Below are positions 18,861 to 30,224 of a stretch of 64,000 bases of DNA, in pieces. Made by a program: the position numbers and the translations under genes. Origin of the DNA: Xestospongia muta (Eukaryota > Porifera > Demospongiae > Haplosclerida > Petrosiidae); contig OY848930.1 of assembly GCA_963693285.1 (NCBI GenBank), positions 2,232,001 through 2,296,000 of the forward strand, written 5' to 3'. The notes beneath the pieces are model-generated. The model was given only the letters and a program-made list of their open reading frames with translations, did not search any database and was not told the origin of the DNA. Every line of letters starts with the position of its first letter. Within the stretch, counting starts at the first letter, position 1.

Positions 18861-18869
18861 TGTATGTAT
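18830..18869. repeat. (TGTA)n microsatellite
   Basis: TA dinucleotides passing into TGTA tetranucleotides directly before the 38-bp minisatellite. Confidence 0.95.
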
Positions 18870-18899
18870 TGCAAATTTCAAGTTCAAAAATTCAAACTA

Positions 18900-20400
18900 A
18901 TACAAACTCTTGGGTGACAAAAACCTGTGAAGCCCAAAGGGGGACCTTTAGGTGACAAAAATCTTCGAAATTCAAGGGGGACCCTTGGGTGACAAAAACC
19001 TGTGAAATCCAAAGGGGGACCTTTAGGTGACAAAAATCTTTCAAACCAAAGGGGGGATCTTTGGCTGACAAAAACCAAAATGCAAAGGGGAACCTTGGGT
19101 GACAAAAATCTGCGAAACAAAAGGGGGGACCCTTGGGTGACAAAAAATCTTCCAAACCCAAGAGGGGACTGTTGGGTGACAAAACAACTTCCAAACCCAA
19201 GGAGGGACCCTTGGTGATAAAATCTCCAAAACCCAGGGAGGACCCTTAGGTAACTAAACATTTTTCAAATACAAAGGGAGACCCTTTGAGGAAAAAAATC
19301 TTCCAAACACAAGGGGGACCCTTGAATGACAAAAACCTACGAAACAAAAAATGGGGACCCTTGGGTGACAAAAAATCTACCAAACCCAAGGAGGGGAACC
19401 TTGGTGACAATACCAAGGGGGGACTGTTGGGTAACAAAACAACTTCCAAACCCAAGGAGGGACCCTTGGTGATAAAAACCTGCAAAACCCAGGGTGGGCC
19501 TTTTAGTGACGAAAAACTGGAATCCCAGGGAGGACCCTGAGGTAACTAAAATTCTTCCAAACACAAAGGGAGACCCTTTGAAGACAAAAAATCTTCCAAA
19601 TCCAAGGGGGGACCCTTGGGTGACGAAAACCTACAAAACAAAAAATGGGGACCCTTGGGTGACAAAAATCTTCAAAACCTAAGGCGGGACCCTTGGGTGA
19701 CAAAATTCTTCCAAGCCCAAGGGAGGACCCTTGGGTGAAAAAAACCTGCAAAACAAAAAGGGGGGACTCTTGGGTGACAAAAAGGTGTGAAGCCCAAAGG
19801 GGGACCCTTGGGTGACAAAAATCTTCGAAATCCAAGGGGGGCCCTTGGGTGACAAAAACCTGTGAAATTCAAATGGGGACCCTTGGGTGACAAAAACTTG
19901 TGAAACCCAAGAGGGGACCTTTGGGTGACAAAAAACAGTAAAATGCAAGTGGGAACCCTTGAGTGACAAAAACCTGCAAAACAAAAAAGGGGGAGACTTG
20001 GGTGACAAAAACCTGTGAAACCCAAGGGGGGACCCTTGGGTGACAGAAATCTTTCAAACCCAAGGGGGGACCTTTGGGTGACAAAAACCAAAATGTAAAA
20101 GGGAACCTTGGGTGACAAAAACCTGCAAAATCTAAGGCGGGATTCTTGGGTGACAGAAAACTGTAAAACCCAAAGGGGGACCCTTTGGTGACAAAACATC
20201 TACCAAACCCAAGAGATGACCTTTGGTGATGAAAAATCTTACAAACCCAAGGAAGGATCCTTGGATGACAAAAACCTGTGAAACCTAAGTGGGGGCTATT
20301 TTGTGACAAAAAACCTGAAATCCCAAGAGGAGACGCTTAGATAATAAAATATCTTCCAAAATATCTTCCAAGCCTAGGGGGGACCCTTGCGATAGGCCAA
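18900..20400. repeat. 38-bp minisatellite, about 39 copies
   Basis: The core GGGACCCTTGGGTGACAAAA followed by a variable CTT/CTGxxAAACCCAA spacer repeats at a period near 38 (GGTGAC at 18913, 18951, 18988, 19026). Units diverge by substitutions and one-base indels. The CCCTTGGG portion is self-complementary. A related block lies at 36880-37320. Several 60-175-codon minus-strand frames arise because 38 is not a multiple of 3, so every frame cycles through the same three peptides. Confidence 0.95.
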
Positions 20401-20575
20401 GGAGGGATCCTTGTGATCGGCCTAGGGTGTACCCTTACAAACGTCTAAGGGGAACCCTTGCAATCTGCCGAGGGGGACCCTTGTGATACACCAAGTGGGT
20501 ACCTTTGCGATTGGACAAGGGAGTACCCTTGCAATTGGCTAAGGGGGTACCCTTGTGAACGGCCACTATATGAAC
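20380..20575. repeat. Shorter-period derivative of the minisatellite
   Basis: About six units of roughly 31-33 bp with the core GGGGGTACCCTTGTGA and a GGCCA-type spacer. The shared GGNACCCTTG core suggests descent from the adjoining 38-bp array. Confidence 0.8.
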
Positions 20576-23020
20576 ACTATATGTATACTCTATAACTATT
20601 TTAGGTGTATTATGACTACACAGCATGATAATGTACCTGTTTAGTTGATTTTACAATTATTTAATTAATTATTATATAGCAGTATTACTGAAACCAAAAA
20701 TTAGTAAATTGTCAGAAGTGCAGTAAATAAAAATTAGTGTTGTAATTGTTTAACATAACTAAAACTAAACTATTTTTATAATGGCCAAGTCATTATTGTT
20801 AACAATAACAAACTATAACTAAAATTAACCAGCCATTGATTTACAATTAATAACAAAAACTAAAATTGCAAAAAAATAGTTGTAAATTTTAGCCATTTCG
20901 TTTCTTGATTTCACACAATCAGATCAGTTAACCATTCAAATGTGTAAACAGTTAAGCACAAACTAAAATAACAATCAAATGGCAATAACCTTGAAAGAGA
21001 AGTTTGAATCAAAAATAACAAGGATTACTTGCATATTTAGCATGTAGTAAATTTATTATCTTCTTTGGTTTATTGATTTATAATAACAATAACTAAAAAC
21101 CTATTACTATAACTAAAACTAAAATTCTTAGAGTTTTTGTAAACAATTAATAACTAAAGCAATAATTATTACAAATGATTTACAATAACAATAACAATAA
21201 CTAAAATACAAATCCATTACTTTTACAACACTAATAAAAGTATATTTATATTGTGTTCATTTTTTCACAGCATTGATGCAATATAATATATATGATGTCG
21301 TATATGATTAGAAGAAAGAACACAACCAAAAAACATATAGTATACAGGTTAACAAAGTTCACTTTTACACAGGACTGGTTATCTTCTCTTTTCATTTTCT
21401 TTTTGTCAGTCTTAACTCACTAAAAGATGTTGAGTTTGTAAGGTTGTGTGGAGTGAGCATGTGACATAAGTGGATGTAAAACCTAATAATGGAACTGGAG
21501 TGGATGGATTAAGGACAAATAGATATTATGAAAGGATGTAGGTATAGTCTACAGATAGTGTTAGCTGGTGAATGTTATTAAATGTTAACACACTGATCAG
21601 TACCACATATCATAGTTACTGTTAACATATATTATGTACTACTATGGACATTATAATAATATGGATGGAGTAATTTTGGCTCTATGCTATTTTAACCCTT
21701 CCTTGATCCTCCTCCTCCTCCATCTTTCTGTGTACAAGACTGTCAGAAATAGTTAAGGCTTTGGATCACTAGTCTTAACATATATTCATGTAATAACTGG
21801 TAATATAACAAGTTACCACTACCTATGATGTGTATGGCATATTAAGACAAAACAGTTGGTTATTATTAACAGTTCTTGATGTTGTATTTTAATGTAAGAA
21901 TTATTACGACAGCAGTGGTAGGAGAAAGAGAGACAATTCTAAAACAAGTGATTAAATACTTGATCAAGATTATAATTAACATCTGATGAATGTTATATTC
22001 TGTACATGCAACCTTCCCACAGTAAGTGATTATGTAGACATGTACTGCAGTATATGTATGTATATATATAATACTACTACCTCATACTACTACTGACACA
22101 CACTGGTAGTGTACTTAGGATCTGGAGATGCTGTATAGAGACTGTTATAGTACATGTATCATCTTGTTGAACTCCAAATAAGTACTGCGTTATATATATT
22201 TTTCTATATTATACTGCAAGACCTTTTTAATTAGAAAGGGTCTGGTAGCACATGCATATTACATTTTTTGAAAGGAATTCAAATTTATATAAACTGTGTT
22301 AAATTCGTTTATGTGTTAACCTCAACATCTTGTGAGCTAATCCAGCCCCTTCCTCTCTCTGTGTGACTAAAACATAACATTTTTAGTGAGCATGAATAAA
22401 ATGGAAATGTAACGCAAAACCATATGCAATGACAATGGCTGAACAAGCCATATTCCAGAAGTAAACAGCAAAGAATAATTTATTCATACATCTTATATTA
22501 CAGTTTACAACCACATTCAATTATAAAAATAATGTGGTTTTCCTAGACACAGGTTCAAATGTCTATGGTTTCCCCAGGAATGCACTACCAGAGCCTTCCT
22601 CTTTAAGCAAAGGCACTGGTCTCACCACACTAGAATGCAAGTTAGAACAGGTCTCGTGATAGAAAAGAATACAAACGTCTATTAATGACTCTCTTTTTCC
22701 TCATGAAATGATATTAACAAACAAAACGCCAATTCAAACCACTACTTCCGTTGTCAAAAGCACTCAAAATAAGACTAGTAAAGCAGATACCTCATGTGAA
22801 AACATACCATTCTATGTAAAAGTATTCTCAATAAGACTCAACTTTTGTAGTTGTACATAATGATATCCTTACATAGGCAATACCACCATCTGCTTGATAC
22901 ATCATACTAATAAATAAGATTACAAGAGCTAGTAAAAATAAATTGATAGATTTGTTTAGATAGTTTCATTTATAATTTCCCTATCATTATCATTTTGTTC
23001 ATAATTATAATTAAATCACA
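20576..23020. other. AT-rich non-coding stretch
   Basis: No supportable gene. From 20690 to 21230 the sequence is cryptically simple, with many AATAACTAAAACTAAAAT-like words on the plus strand. A TCC triplet patch is at 21705-21720. At 22501-22621 a short frame follows a TATTACAG acceptor-like site and contains DTGSN, but stops after 40 codons and has no recognised homologue. Confidence 0.5.
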
Positions 23021-23023
23021 TAC

Positions 23024-23331
23024 CTAATTGTAGTTCTATTCCACAGTCTGCTTTACTATCTTTAATCCAGTGCTCTTGAAGAGTTTGACTAGCTATAACA
23101 CAACAACCTCCTATTTTAGTAAGTATTGACAGGAACATGGCACAGTTTGCTCTGTTTCAGAGAGACTACTCATAAAACCCAGTACTACTGTAAAGTCAGA
23201 TAAGTATTATGAAATGAAGGTGATTGTGGAACTGCTGAGCTAATACGACCAGCAGCATACATCTCATTAGCTAGTAACGGTACATTCTTTTTACTTGATT
23301 CATGTAATGAAGCATGTTGATGAGCAAGGAC
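23024..23331 (-). pseudogene. Broken coding segment of unidentified gene
   Basis: On the minus strand an acceptor-like TTTTGTAAG at 23332 is followed by an open frame of about 45 codons (VLAHQHASLHESSKK, then LLANEMYAAGRISSAVP, then SFHNTYLTLQ) that hits TAG. A second frame reads VLGFMSSLSETEQ. After another frame change comes MFLSILTKIGGCCVIASQTL then EHWIKDSKADCGIELQL, ending at a GTATGTG donor at 23023. Amino-acid composition and the phase-consistent end suggest real former coding sequence with one or two indels. I do not recognise the family. Confidence 0.4.
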
Positions 23332-23868
23332 CTTACAAAAAACACATATCATTGTTTATATCAGTATCTAATTGGAGAGAATGGAATACTTTCAATCATT
23401 ATAATATTACTTATAATTATATAATAGTATAGTAATTATTTGTTATTAACAATAGAAATATAATTACTACATATTGTTATTACTAGCAGAGAAAGAAAGC
23501 AAACAAACATTGTATTTAAAAAGCAGAAAAACACACACTATATTCACTATTACTATTAAAAGACAGTAGGTCTTCTTATTTTATCTTGATATACTTCAAA
23601 ACAACAGAATATGATTATATAATGTCATAAAATAATGACGTTATTAGTAATTATATCAGAGAGAAGAAATTATATATAATGAGATGTTTAGTCTATATCA
23701 GATAACATATTTCCAATGACTCAACTGACTGTGTAATATAACAGTATTATATGAGTATTTATCCATTAGTTTTTACAGACAATATTAATACATGTATGTA
23801 TATTGACAAAAATATTGTAGTTAGTTCTTTTAGCTTGTATTAAAGGATTTTGCTTTATTTTCATCTAG

Positions 23869-24397
23869 ATGACATTGCTAGAAATGGTGCCATTATTCTA
23901 TATCGTAATGGGTATACCTCATCATCCTATTACTATGGTATTGTGAGGGTCTATTGCAATAATGGATGGGATAATATCTGTTATGGTTCCTACTACAGCT
24001 CTACCGAAGCTAATGTCATCTGTCATCGATTGGAATATACAGGAGAATCAAGTTTCTTTAGAGCTAGATTAGTGAGGTTAGATATATCTAGGCTTAAACA
24101 GTGGGAAACAATATGTAATAATGTATTTAGTTCTACTGATGCTCAAACTATTTGCAAACAATTGTGATTTAACAGTTACTATAATTATGATTCCCTCAAA
24201 AATTATTATTAATGAGTATAAAATTATTAGTGGCAAAATAAATATTTCAATATTTGTTTCATTTCAGATCTAGTAATTCCAGTGAATTAATTTGGAGTAC
24301 AGACATGTCTAGTTCTTTCTTTATTACATGTTATGGTAATAGTAATTCCTGCCCATTGACTCCAGTGACTAGCTGTCTCTCTCTTTGTTTCTGTTGA
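23869..24397 (+). CDS. SRCR-domain gene fragment
   Basis: Scavenger receptor cysteine-rich segment. Exon 23869-24163 (acceptor TTTTCATCTAG) encodes NGAIILYRNG, then GIVRVYCNNGWDNICYGSYY and ANVICHRLEYTG, a typical SRCR middle, then a second unit ending WETICNNVFSSTDAQTICKQL. A weak GTGATT donor and the ATTTCAG acceptor at 24267 would join it in frame to 24268-24397 (SSNSSELIWSTDM...FFITCYGN...CFC-TGA). No signal peptide or upstream exon was found within 1 kb, and an expected full SRCR has six or eight cysteines with a C-terminal GxCxH segment that is only loosely kept here. Either a truncated gene or a pseudogene; SRCR repeats are abundant in sponges. Confidence 0.55.
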
Positions 24398-25570
24398 TTT
24401 TTGACTGTAGGGTTATTAATAAAATCAGAGAGAGATGGTGAATCTTGCATCAATTTCTATAAAAAGAAAGATATATTTTTAAAACAACAATTGGATAAAC
24501 CAGTACATGTACATATACACTTTACATGTACTTCACTATAATTATACATTAGCAGTTACAATAGGAGTTATATTAATAACTATCAAATACCTCAGTGTCT
24601 TTTAGTTCCTCTTCCACTTTCTCTAATAATGCTTTCCTACAGGCAGCTGAAAACAAAGCACAAACATATCTACCTTCTAATCCATACATTTGAATAGGAG
24701 CCTATAATATAAATGATAAATATTGTACATACTAGTCACAAAATCACAATGGATGTCATTTGTTTGTTGGAAAATCAAAATCGAATGACCATATGCCATT
24801 TAATTACTAATAATGATTTAGTGTACTGCAAACAGTTGTCTTATATGTATACCTGTGTATGTCTGGTAACACTATTAATATATGATTTATTCAATTTTAG
24901 GGTAAAATCTAATTACAATAATTTTGGTAATTTTCAAACAAGATAAAGTTGCTGGCTTGAAAGCAAGACCACATACTGCATGTAATTACTTATTAACAGA
25001 ACCTAATTAAATACTCTTCATTGAGATGATTACTCATGAAAATGTTGACCAATATTATACCAACGATTACTGATATTTCAGACAATTACCTTAACACTGT
25101 TGTGGAGCTGCTCCTTTTGGTAATGTTGTACCTAGATATCACATTGAACTAGTCCAAATGAATAAAAGAACATGTCATATATAACTTAATGTACTATAAA
25201 ATATAAAATGATTGATATACACTTTCATACTGATTCTATCTAATTATCAATCCTCAAATAAAATAGATTACTTATTACTGAATTTGTGAAAATAACCAGA
25301 CCAGAAGTCAGACTTCACAGTCTCATATCCAGCCATACAAACAACAGGAAACATTGTAGGTCTGGGTATGATACTGTCATAGCTCAACCTAGACCAATGT
25401 TACGTTGGATATGATACATGTAATATACCCAGCCTTATATCAAGAGAAATACGTACATCATTATGTAAGTAATTACAGAATGTTACATAGCTATCTCAAT
25501 ACTTCTTTGGGTTATAATATACTTACTAAATGGTTACTCTGAGGCAGCTAAGTGCTCTACATGGAGCCAT
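24331..25570 (-). pseudogene. Truncated, intron-bearing copy of ATP synthase OSCP subunit
   Basis: The exon 24591-24701 encodes APIQMYGLEGRYVCALFSAA then LEKVEEELKDTE, closely like the start of mature oligomycin-sensitivity-conferring protein (family: PPVQVYGIEGRYATALYSAA). It joins in phase to 24331-24456 (KLMQDSPSLSDFINNPTVKN), which then diverges and stops, giving only the first 75 or so mature residues. Upstream, ATG at 25568-25570 opens a basic MAPCRALSCLRVTI stretch with a GTAAGT donor. An exon near 25090-25131 could supply YNITKRSSSTTVLR, a plausible mitochondrial presequence. These pieces do not join in one frame (a TAG at the first junction and a one-base phase error at the second). 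Introns are present, so this is a duplicated rather than a processed copy. Its last exon overlaps the SRCR exon on the opposite strand. Confidence 0.6.
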
Positions 25571-25599
25571 GGTTCATGTTTGATGCAGTGAGTCACGTC

Positions 25600-25990
25600 C
25601 TATTCACGTGGGGTAGCTAATGCTTCTGTTGACACGTCCACAATAAAATGGCTGTTAAGAGAGAGATTTTTGTCATATCCCTTTGATTTATTACATGAAA
25701 TGTAAGTGGGAATAGCTGTTAAAATATAACTGTGTTATTTTTTTATTAACACCATTTACATGACGAAACTATTTGTACAGATTAAAGCACAGTATATTAT
25801 CTATAGTACCAGTATCAGCTTATAATGGAGGTATGTGATATCTGATATTCTTGTCCTTGATCCTGTGACTTTATTGGAACTACTGCTCAACAATTATTAT
25901 TAAGTGGACATCCTTTTATTATACTTTTAGATTGTATATATAGGTTAAATAAAGTCAACTTCATAGACTTAATTTGTGGTGATCTTGGTC
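25600..25990 (+). other. Possible exon-like frames divergent from the OSCP copy
   Basis: Downstream of a CACGTGGGG-containing patch an ATAAAATGG start context is followed by MAVKRE, then, after a one-base shift, FLSYPFDLLHE up to a GTAAGT donor. An acceptor at about 25780 continues LKHSILSIVPVSAYNGG in the same frame. A further open stretch reads GHPFIILLDCIYRLNK. Not recognised; the frame break makes an intact gene unlikely. Confidence 0.25.
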
Positions 25991-26386
25991 ATTGACTACT
26001 GCACATTCTAGGAAGATAACTGTAAAATATAGACATTAGAAATGTCTACATCAATGATACCGATTTATAACTTTTAATTTTATTTATGTTAATATTAATC
26101 AGTATCTTGTTGTATTGATGTGATTTTATATATTTACTGTTTCAACTAATGTTATGCATAAATGTTTATATTGTTTATTGGGAAGGATACTTAATGAACG
26201 ATATGGTCTGCTGGCCTAGTTCCTCAATTGGTCCAAATACTAGGCAGTAACTCCACCCATTGTAACAGATGATGACATAGTGCAATACAAGGGCAGGGCT
26301 TCATATATGTGTGATTAATAAACTTACATTCAGAAAGACAATGTTCATTGTGTACTATATAATATATAGGAAGTTACATTGCTATT

Positions 26387-26505
26387 ACTATCATGGCGCG
26401 ATCACGATGATCAACTGAGCATGCTCAGTTCGACTAGCAGCTCTTCTTACTATCATGGCGCAATCACGATGATCAACTGAGCATGCTCAGTTCGACTAGC
26501 AGCCC
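26387..26505. repeat. 62-bp direct repeat carrying an 18-bp perfect palindrome
   Basis: Two nearly identical units (starting ACTATCATGGCGC at 26387 and 26449) each contain AACTGAGCATGCTCAGTT (26413-26430 and 26475-26492), a perfect 18-base palindrome, and end in TTCGACTAGCAGC. The local composition is richer in GC than the flanks. Confidence 0.9.
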
Positions 26506-26550
26506 TAGTACCGCCAATTTTTTACTAGTAAATATTAAACTTAGACGCCC

Positions 26551-26868
26551 TTACTTCATTTTAGCCACCTCTCTGTCAGGACGTTACTTCGGCAGGGCTG
26601 TTAGCGCAAGACAAGAAGAAAGACCTGGAGTCATGTTGTCGCGTGATTCTGATAGTGTTCTCTGCAGTCAATACTGAGACAAAGCTGTTCCTGGCTACAA
26701 AAAGTGTTACTTCATTTTAGCCGCCTCTCTGTCAGGACGTTATTTCGGCAGGGCTGTTAGCGCAAGACCAGAAGAAAGACCTGGAGTCATGTTGTCGCAT
26801 AATTCTGATAGTGTTCTCTGCAGTAAATACTGAGACAAGCTGTTCCTGGCTACAAAAAAGTGGAAGAC
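26551..26868. repeat. 156-bp tandem duplication
   Basis: TTACTTCATTTTAGCC starts at 26551 and again at 26707. The two copies differ by a few substitutions and short indels. Each begins with an acceptor-like TTCATTTTAG, and each has a long open plus-strand frame after it (PPLCQDVTSAGLLAQD... and PPLCQDVISAGLLAQD...). The period is a multiple of three but TAG in the acceptor interrupts read-through. No family recognised. Confidence 0.85.
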
Positions 26869-27419
26869 AGTAGTAACAAATACGGTCAGAGTAACAGTAC
26901 TCCATGTTTGTTAGTCTAGTTTGTCCCATTTAACTTTTGTATTCAGTTAGCTTTAGTCAGTTTTAGTTTCTTCTTCGATTCATTTAGCCTTTATTTAGTG
27001 CATTGGTATCCTAACTAAGCCTGGCATTTTTTTCCCTGTAATATTATAGACTTTTGAAACCAGTATATTTAGTACAATGTAGCAAGTCTGAATAAAATCA
27101 TTTAAGTCCCTTTATTTTAGTACAAGCCTGTTTATCCTCCTTGGGTCTACATTTGTATTAGTATTAGTTTGTGATGTTTAGACAATTCCTCTTCTCTTGC
27201 ACTTGTTGTGTGTAGAGCATTACAGCATAATAGATCTCTCATTATATTTATAGCCTATTATCCTTTCATATTGAGCATCAGTTGATTGACTGGATTTAAT
27301 TTGGTCCTCCTAATTTACCACACCACCCTCATCTTTTTATTACTTTGTGATTTCCCTTAATCTAACCATCATTATATCAATGTAAGTAACCCTGTTTCCA
27401 TAATTTTTGTTTAGTCTAC

Positions 27420-28640
27420 AGCATCCCATTGTAACTGTCCTGTCTAATGTGTTTTAATGTAACTATAATGTTTGCTGTGTTGTAATGTTAACTGTCTTGT
27501 CTACTGTCATCTAATGTAACTCCTGCCCACTGTATCCTAATATACTTTTCCTGTCTACAGTCTCCTAATTAACTCTCCTGTCCACTGTCTTTAATTTTAA
27601 TGTCCAGTCTACTGTCATTTAATGTAACTTCCTGTCTACTGTCTTTTAATGTACCTGTCCTGTCTACTGTCTTTTAATGTACATGTCCTGTCTACTGTCT
27701 TTTAATGTACATGTCCTGTCTACTGTCTTTTAATGTACCTGTCCTGTCTACTGTCTTTTAAAAAATGTACCTCTCCTGTCTACTGTCTTTTAATGCACCT
27801 GTCCTGTCTACTGTCTTTTAATGTACATGTCCTGTCTACTGTCTTTTAATGTACCTGTCCTGTCTACTGTCTTTTAATGTACCTGTCCTGTCTACTGTCT
27901 TTTAAAAAATGCACCTGTCCTGTCTACTGTCTTTTAATGCACCTGTCCTGTCTACTGTCTTTTAATGTACATGTCCTGTCTACTGTCTTTTAATGTACAT
28001 GTCCTGTCTACTGTCTTTTAAAAAATGTACCTGTCCTGTCTACTGTCTTTTAATGTACATGTCCTGTCTACTGTCTTTTAAAAAATGTACCTGTCCTGTC
28101 TACTGTCTTTTAATGCACCTGTCCTGTCTACTGTCTTTTAATGTACATGTCCTGTCTACTGTCTTTTAATGTACATGTCCTGTCTACTGTCTTTTAATGT
28201 ACATGTCCTGTCTACTGTCTTTTAATGCACCTGTCCTGTCTACTGTCTTTCATTCTTACTACCCTGTCTACTGTCTTTTAACGTAACTGTCCTGTCTACT
28301 GTCAACCATCTTGTCTACGATGTCATAATATACTGTCCAGTCTACTGTGTCCTAGTTTAATTTTCCTGTCTGCTATGTCCTGTGTCCTGTCTAGAGTGTC
28401 CTGATGTGACTGTCCTGTCTACTGTGTCTAATATAAATATCCTTGTACTGTTCTGATGTGATCATCCTGTCTGCTATATCCTGTGTCCTGTTTACTATAT
28501 CCTACTAATGTAACAATCCTGTCTACTGTGTGCTAATGTATTGTCCTGTCTACTGTGTCCTAATGTAAATGTACTTCCTTCTGTGTGCTAATGTGTCCCT
28601 GTGTTTTAATATAACTGTACAGTTCACTATGTCCTTACAT
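27420..28640. repeat. 28-bp minisatellite array 1
   Basis: Regular copies of CTGTCTACTGTCTTTTAATG plus TACCTGTC run from about 27600 to 28260 (about 22 units, some lengthened by an A run). They grade at both ends into degenerate TCTACTGTGTCCTAATGTAA-like units (27420-27600 and 28300-28640). Confidence 0.95.
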
Positions 28641-29539
28641 AATTTAACTGTGTTCTATTATTCTCTTGTGTATTGTTGGTAGCATAAACCCCCACCATCG
28701 TGGTTTTGTTCAGACTTGCTGTATTGTGTATTAAATGAACTGGTTTCGTGTTGTTTCCTAGAATTATTTATGCTTATATATGGTTATTATGCATGAATAC
28801 TCAGCCTTTTCTGATTTTTCTTAAATTGCCTCAATTCAGTTAACTGTTTGCTTACTAAATACATGATCATTTGCCTATTACTGTGCTTCGTGATGTTAAT
28901 ATTTCTAGTCATGCTAAACTGGTTATGAGTTGTGTATATAACATTTTAACCAATGTTAGCCAACACTATATTCCATTGTGTAGTTATATAGTTACCATCT
29001 AAGATGATCTGATCACATTCTCTGTTAACTGTTACCTTGTAAGTTTGATATGTTGTACATGCAGTAATAATCACTTCTCTTTTCTTTATAATTATTAGGT
29101 TAACATATTCCTGGTGATCTGTGAGATCTATATATATGTAAAAAAACACTGACTACTTGTAAGTTATACCTGATAACAAATGTTAGTATATAATAGATTT
29201 ATTGTGTTTTAGGAATATATATTATATTGAAGATGTTTCTTTTAGTGGTGGGTTGGGATGAATAATGTATTTTCTTTCTTTTCTATGGTTGCTGCTCTAT
29301 ATCATGGATCATCTATCTCCCTGGAGTCTTTCAGTCTCGCCAACATCTTTTAAACTTCCACAACAACAAAAAGGGTGGTCTGATACCTGACAACATTTTC
29401 TGGTAACAATTTGTAAGTTCACTGTTGTAGATGTAAGTTCATTGTTGTGGATGCAGTTGTCATTAATTATGAGCTCTCTATAATTATAATATAGGTGTAT
29501 CAACTACTGAAGTTTTGATAGGATGTTTAGTGCCAAAAG

Positions 29540-30115
29540 ATGCCAGCAGAAACAAAGCTATACTGCCTATGAAAAGGAGAGAGGTTTACATGCTTAGAAT
29601 ATGGAATGAGCCTTGAAGTGCACATATAATTTGATGACTTAGCATTCCTATTAAAAGCCTATAGCATAGGTTACTGCGTATGAAAAGGAGAGAAGTTTAC
29701 ATGTTTAGAATATGGAATGAGCCTTGAAGTGCACATACAATTCGATGACTTAGCATTCTTATTAAAAGCCTATAGCATAGGTTACTGCATATGAAAAGGA
29801 GAGAAGTTTACCTGCTTAGAATATGGAATGAGCCTTGAAGTGCACATATAATTTGATGACTTAGCATTCCTATTAAAAGCCCATAGCATAGGTTACTGCA
29901 TATAAAAAGGAGTTTACATGCTTTAAATATGAAATGAGCCTTGAAGTGCACATATAATTTGATAACTTAGCATTCCTATTAAAAGCCTATAGCATAGGTT
30001 ACTGCATATAAAAAAGAGAGAAGTTTACATGCTTAAAATATGAAATGAGCCTTGAAGTGCACATATTATTCGATGACTTAGGATTCCTATTAAAAGCCTA
30101 TAGCATAGGTCTGGT
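29540..30115. repeat. Five tandem copies of a roughly 110-bp unit
   Basis: Blocks containing AGAAGTTTACATGCTTAGAA, TGAGCCTTGAAGTGCACATA and AAAGCCTATAGCATAGGTTA recur about every 105-118 bp. The array lies between the two 28-bp minisatellite arrays and is unrelated to them in sequence. Confidence 0.92.
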
Positions 30116-30224
30116 GCATGTACTATATAGAACCTGGCCTTTAGAGATCACACAGTGAGCATCCTCTATATAAAATGTACAAGAGTACCTAGCTAATATT
30201 TGTTTTAAATTATTAGATTAGAGC

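Noticed and set aside
18884..20309. Overlapping 60-175-codon open frames on both strands
   Set aside because: They are frame-shifted readings of the 38-bp minisatellite, repeat the same three peptides and have no splice or start context.
22501..22621. DTGSN motif in a short plus-strand frame, hint of an aspartic protease
   Set aside because: Only 40 codons, no flanking protease motifs, no gag or reverse transcriptase nearby; the motif alone is too short.
24713..24946. 77-codon plus-strand frame beside the OSCP copy
   Set aside because: No recognisable protein pattern, AT-rich composition, no splice context.
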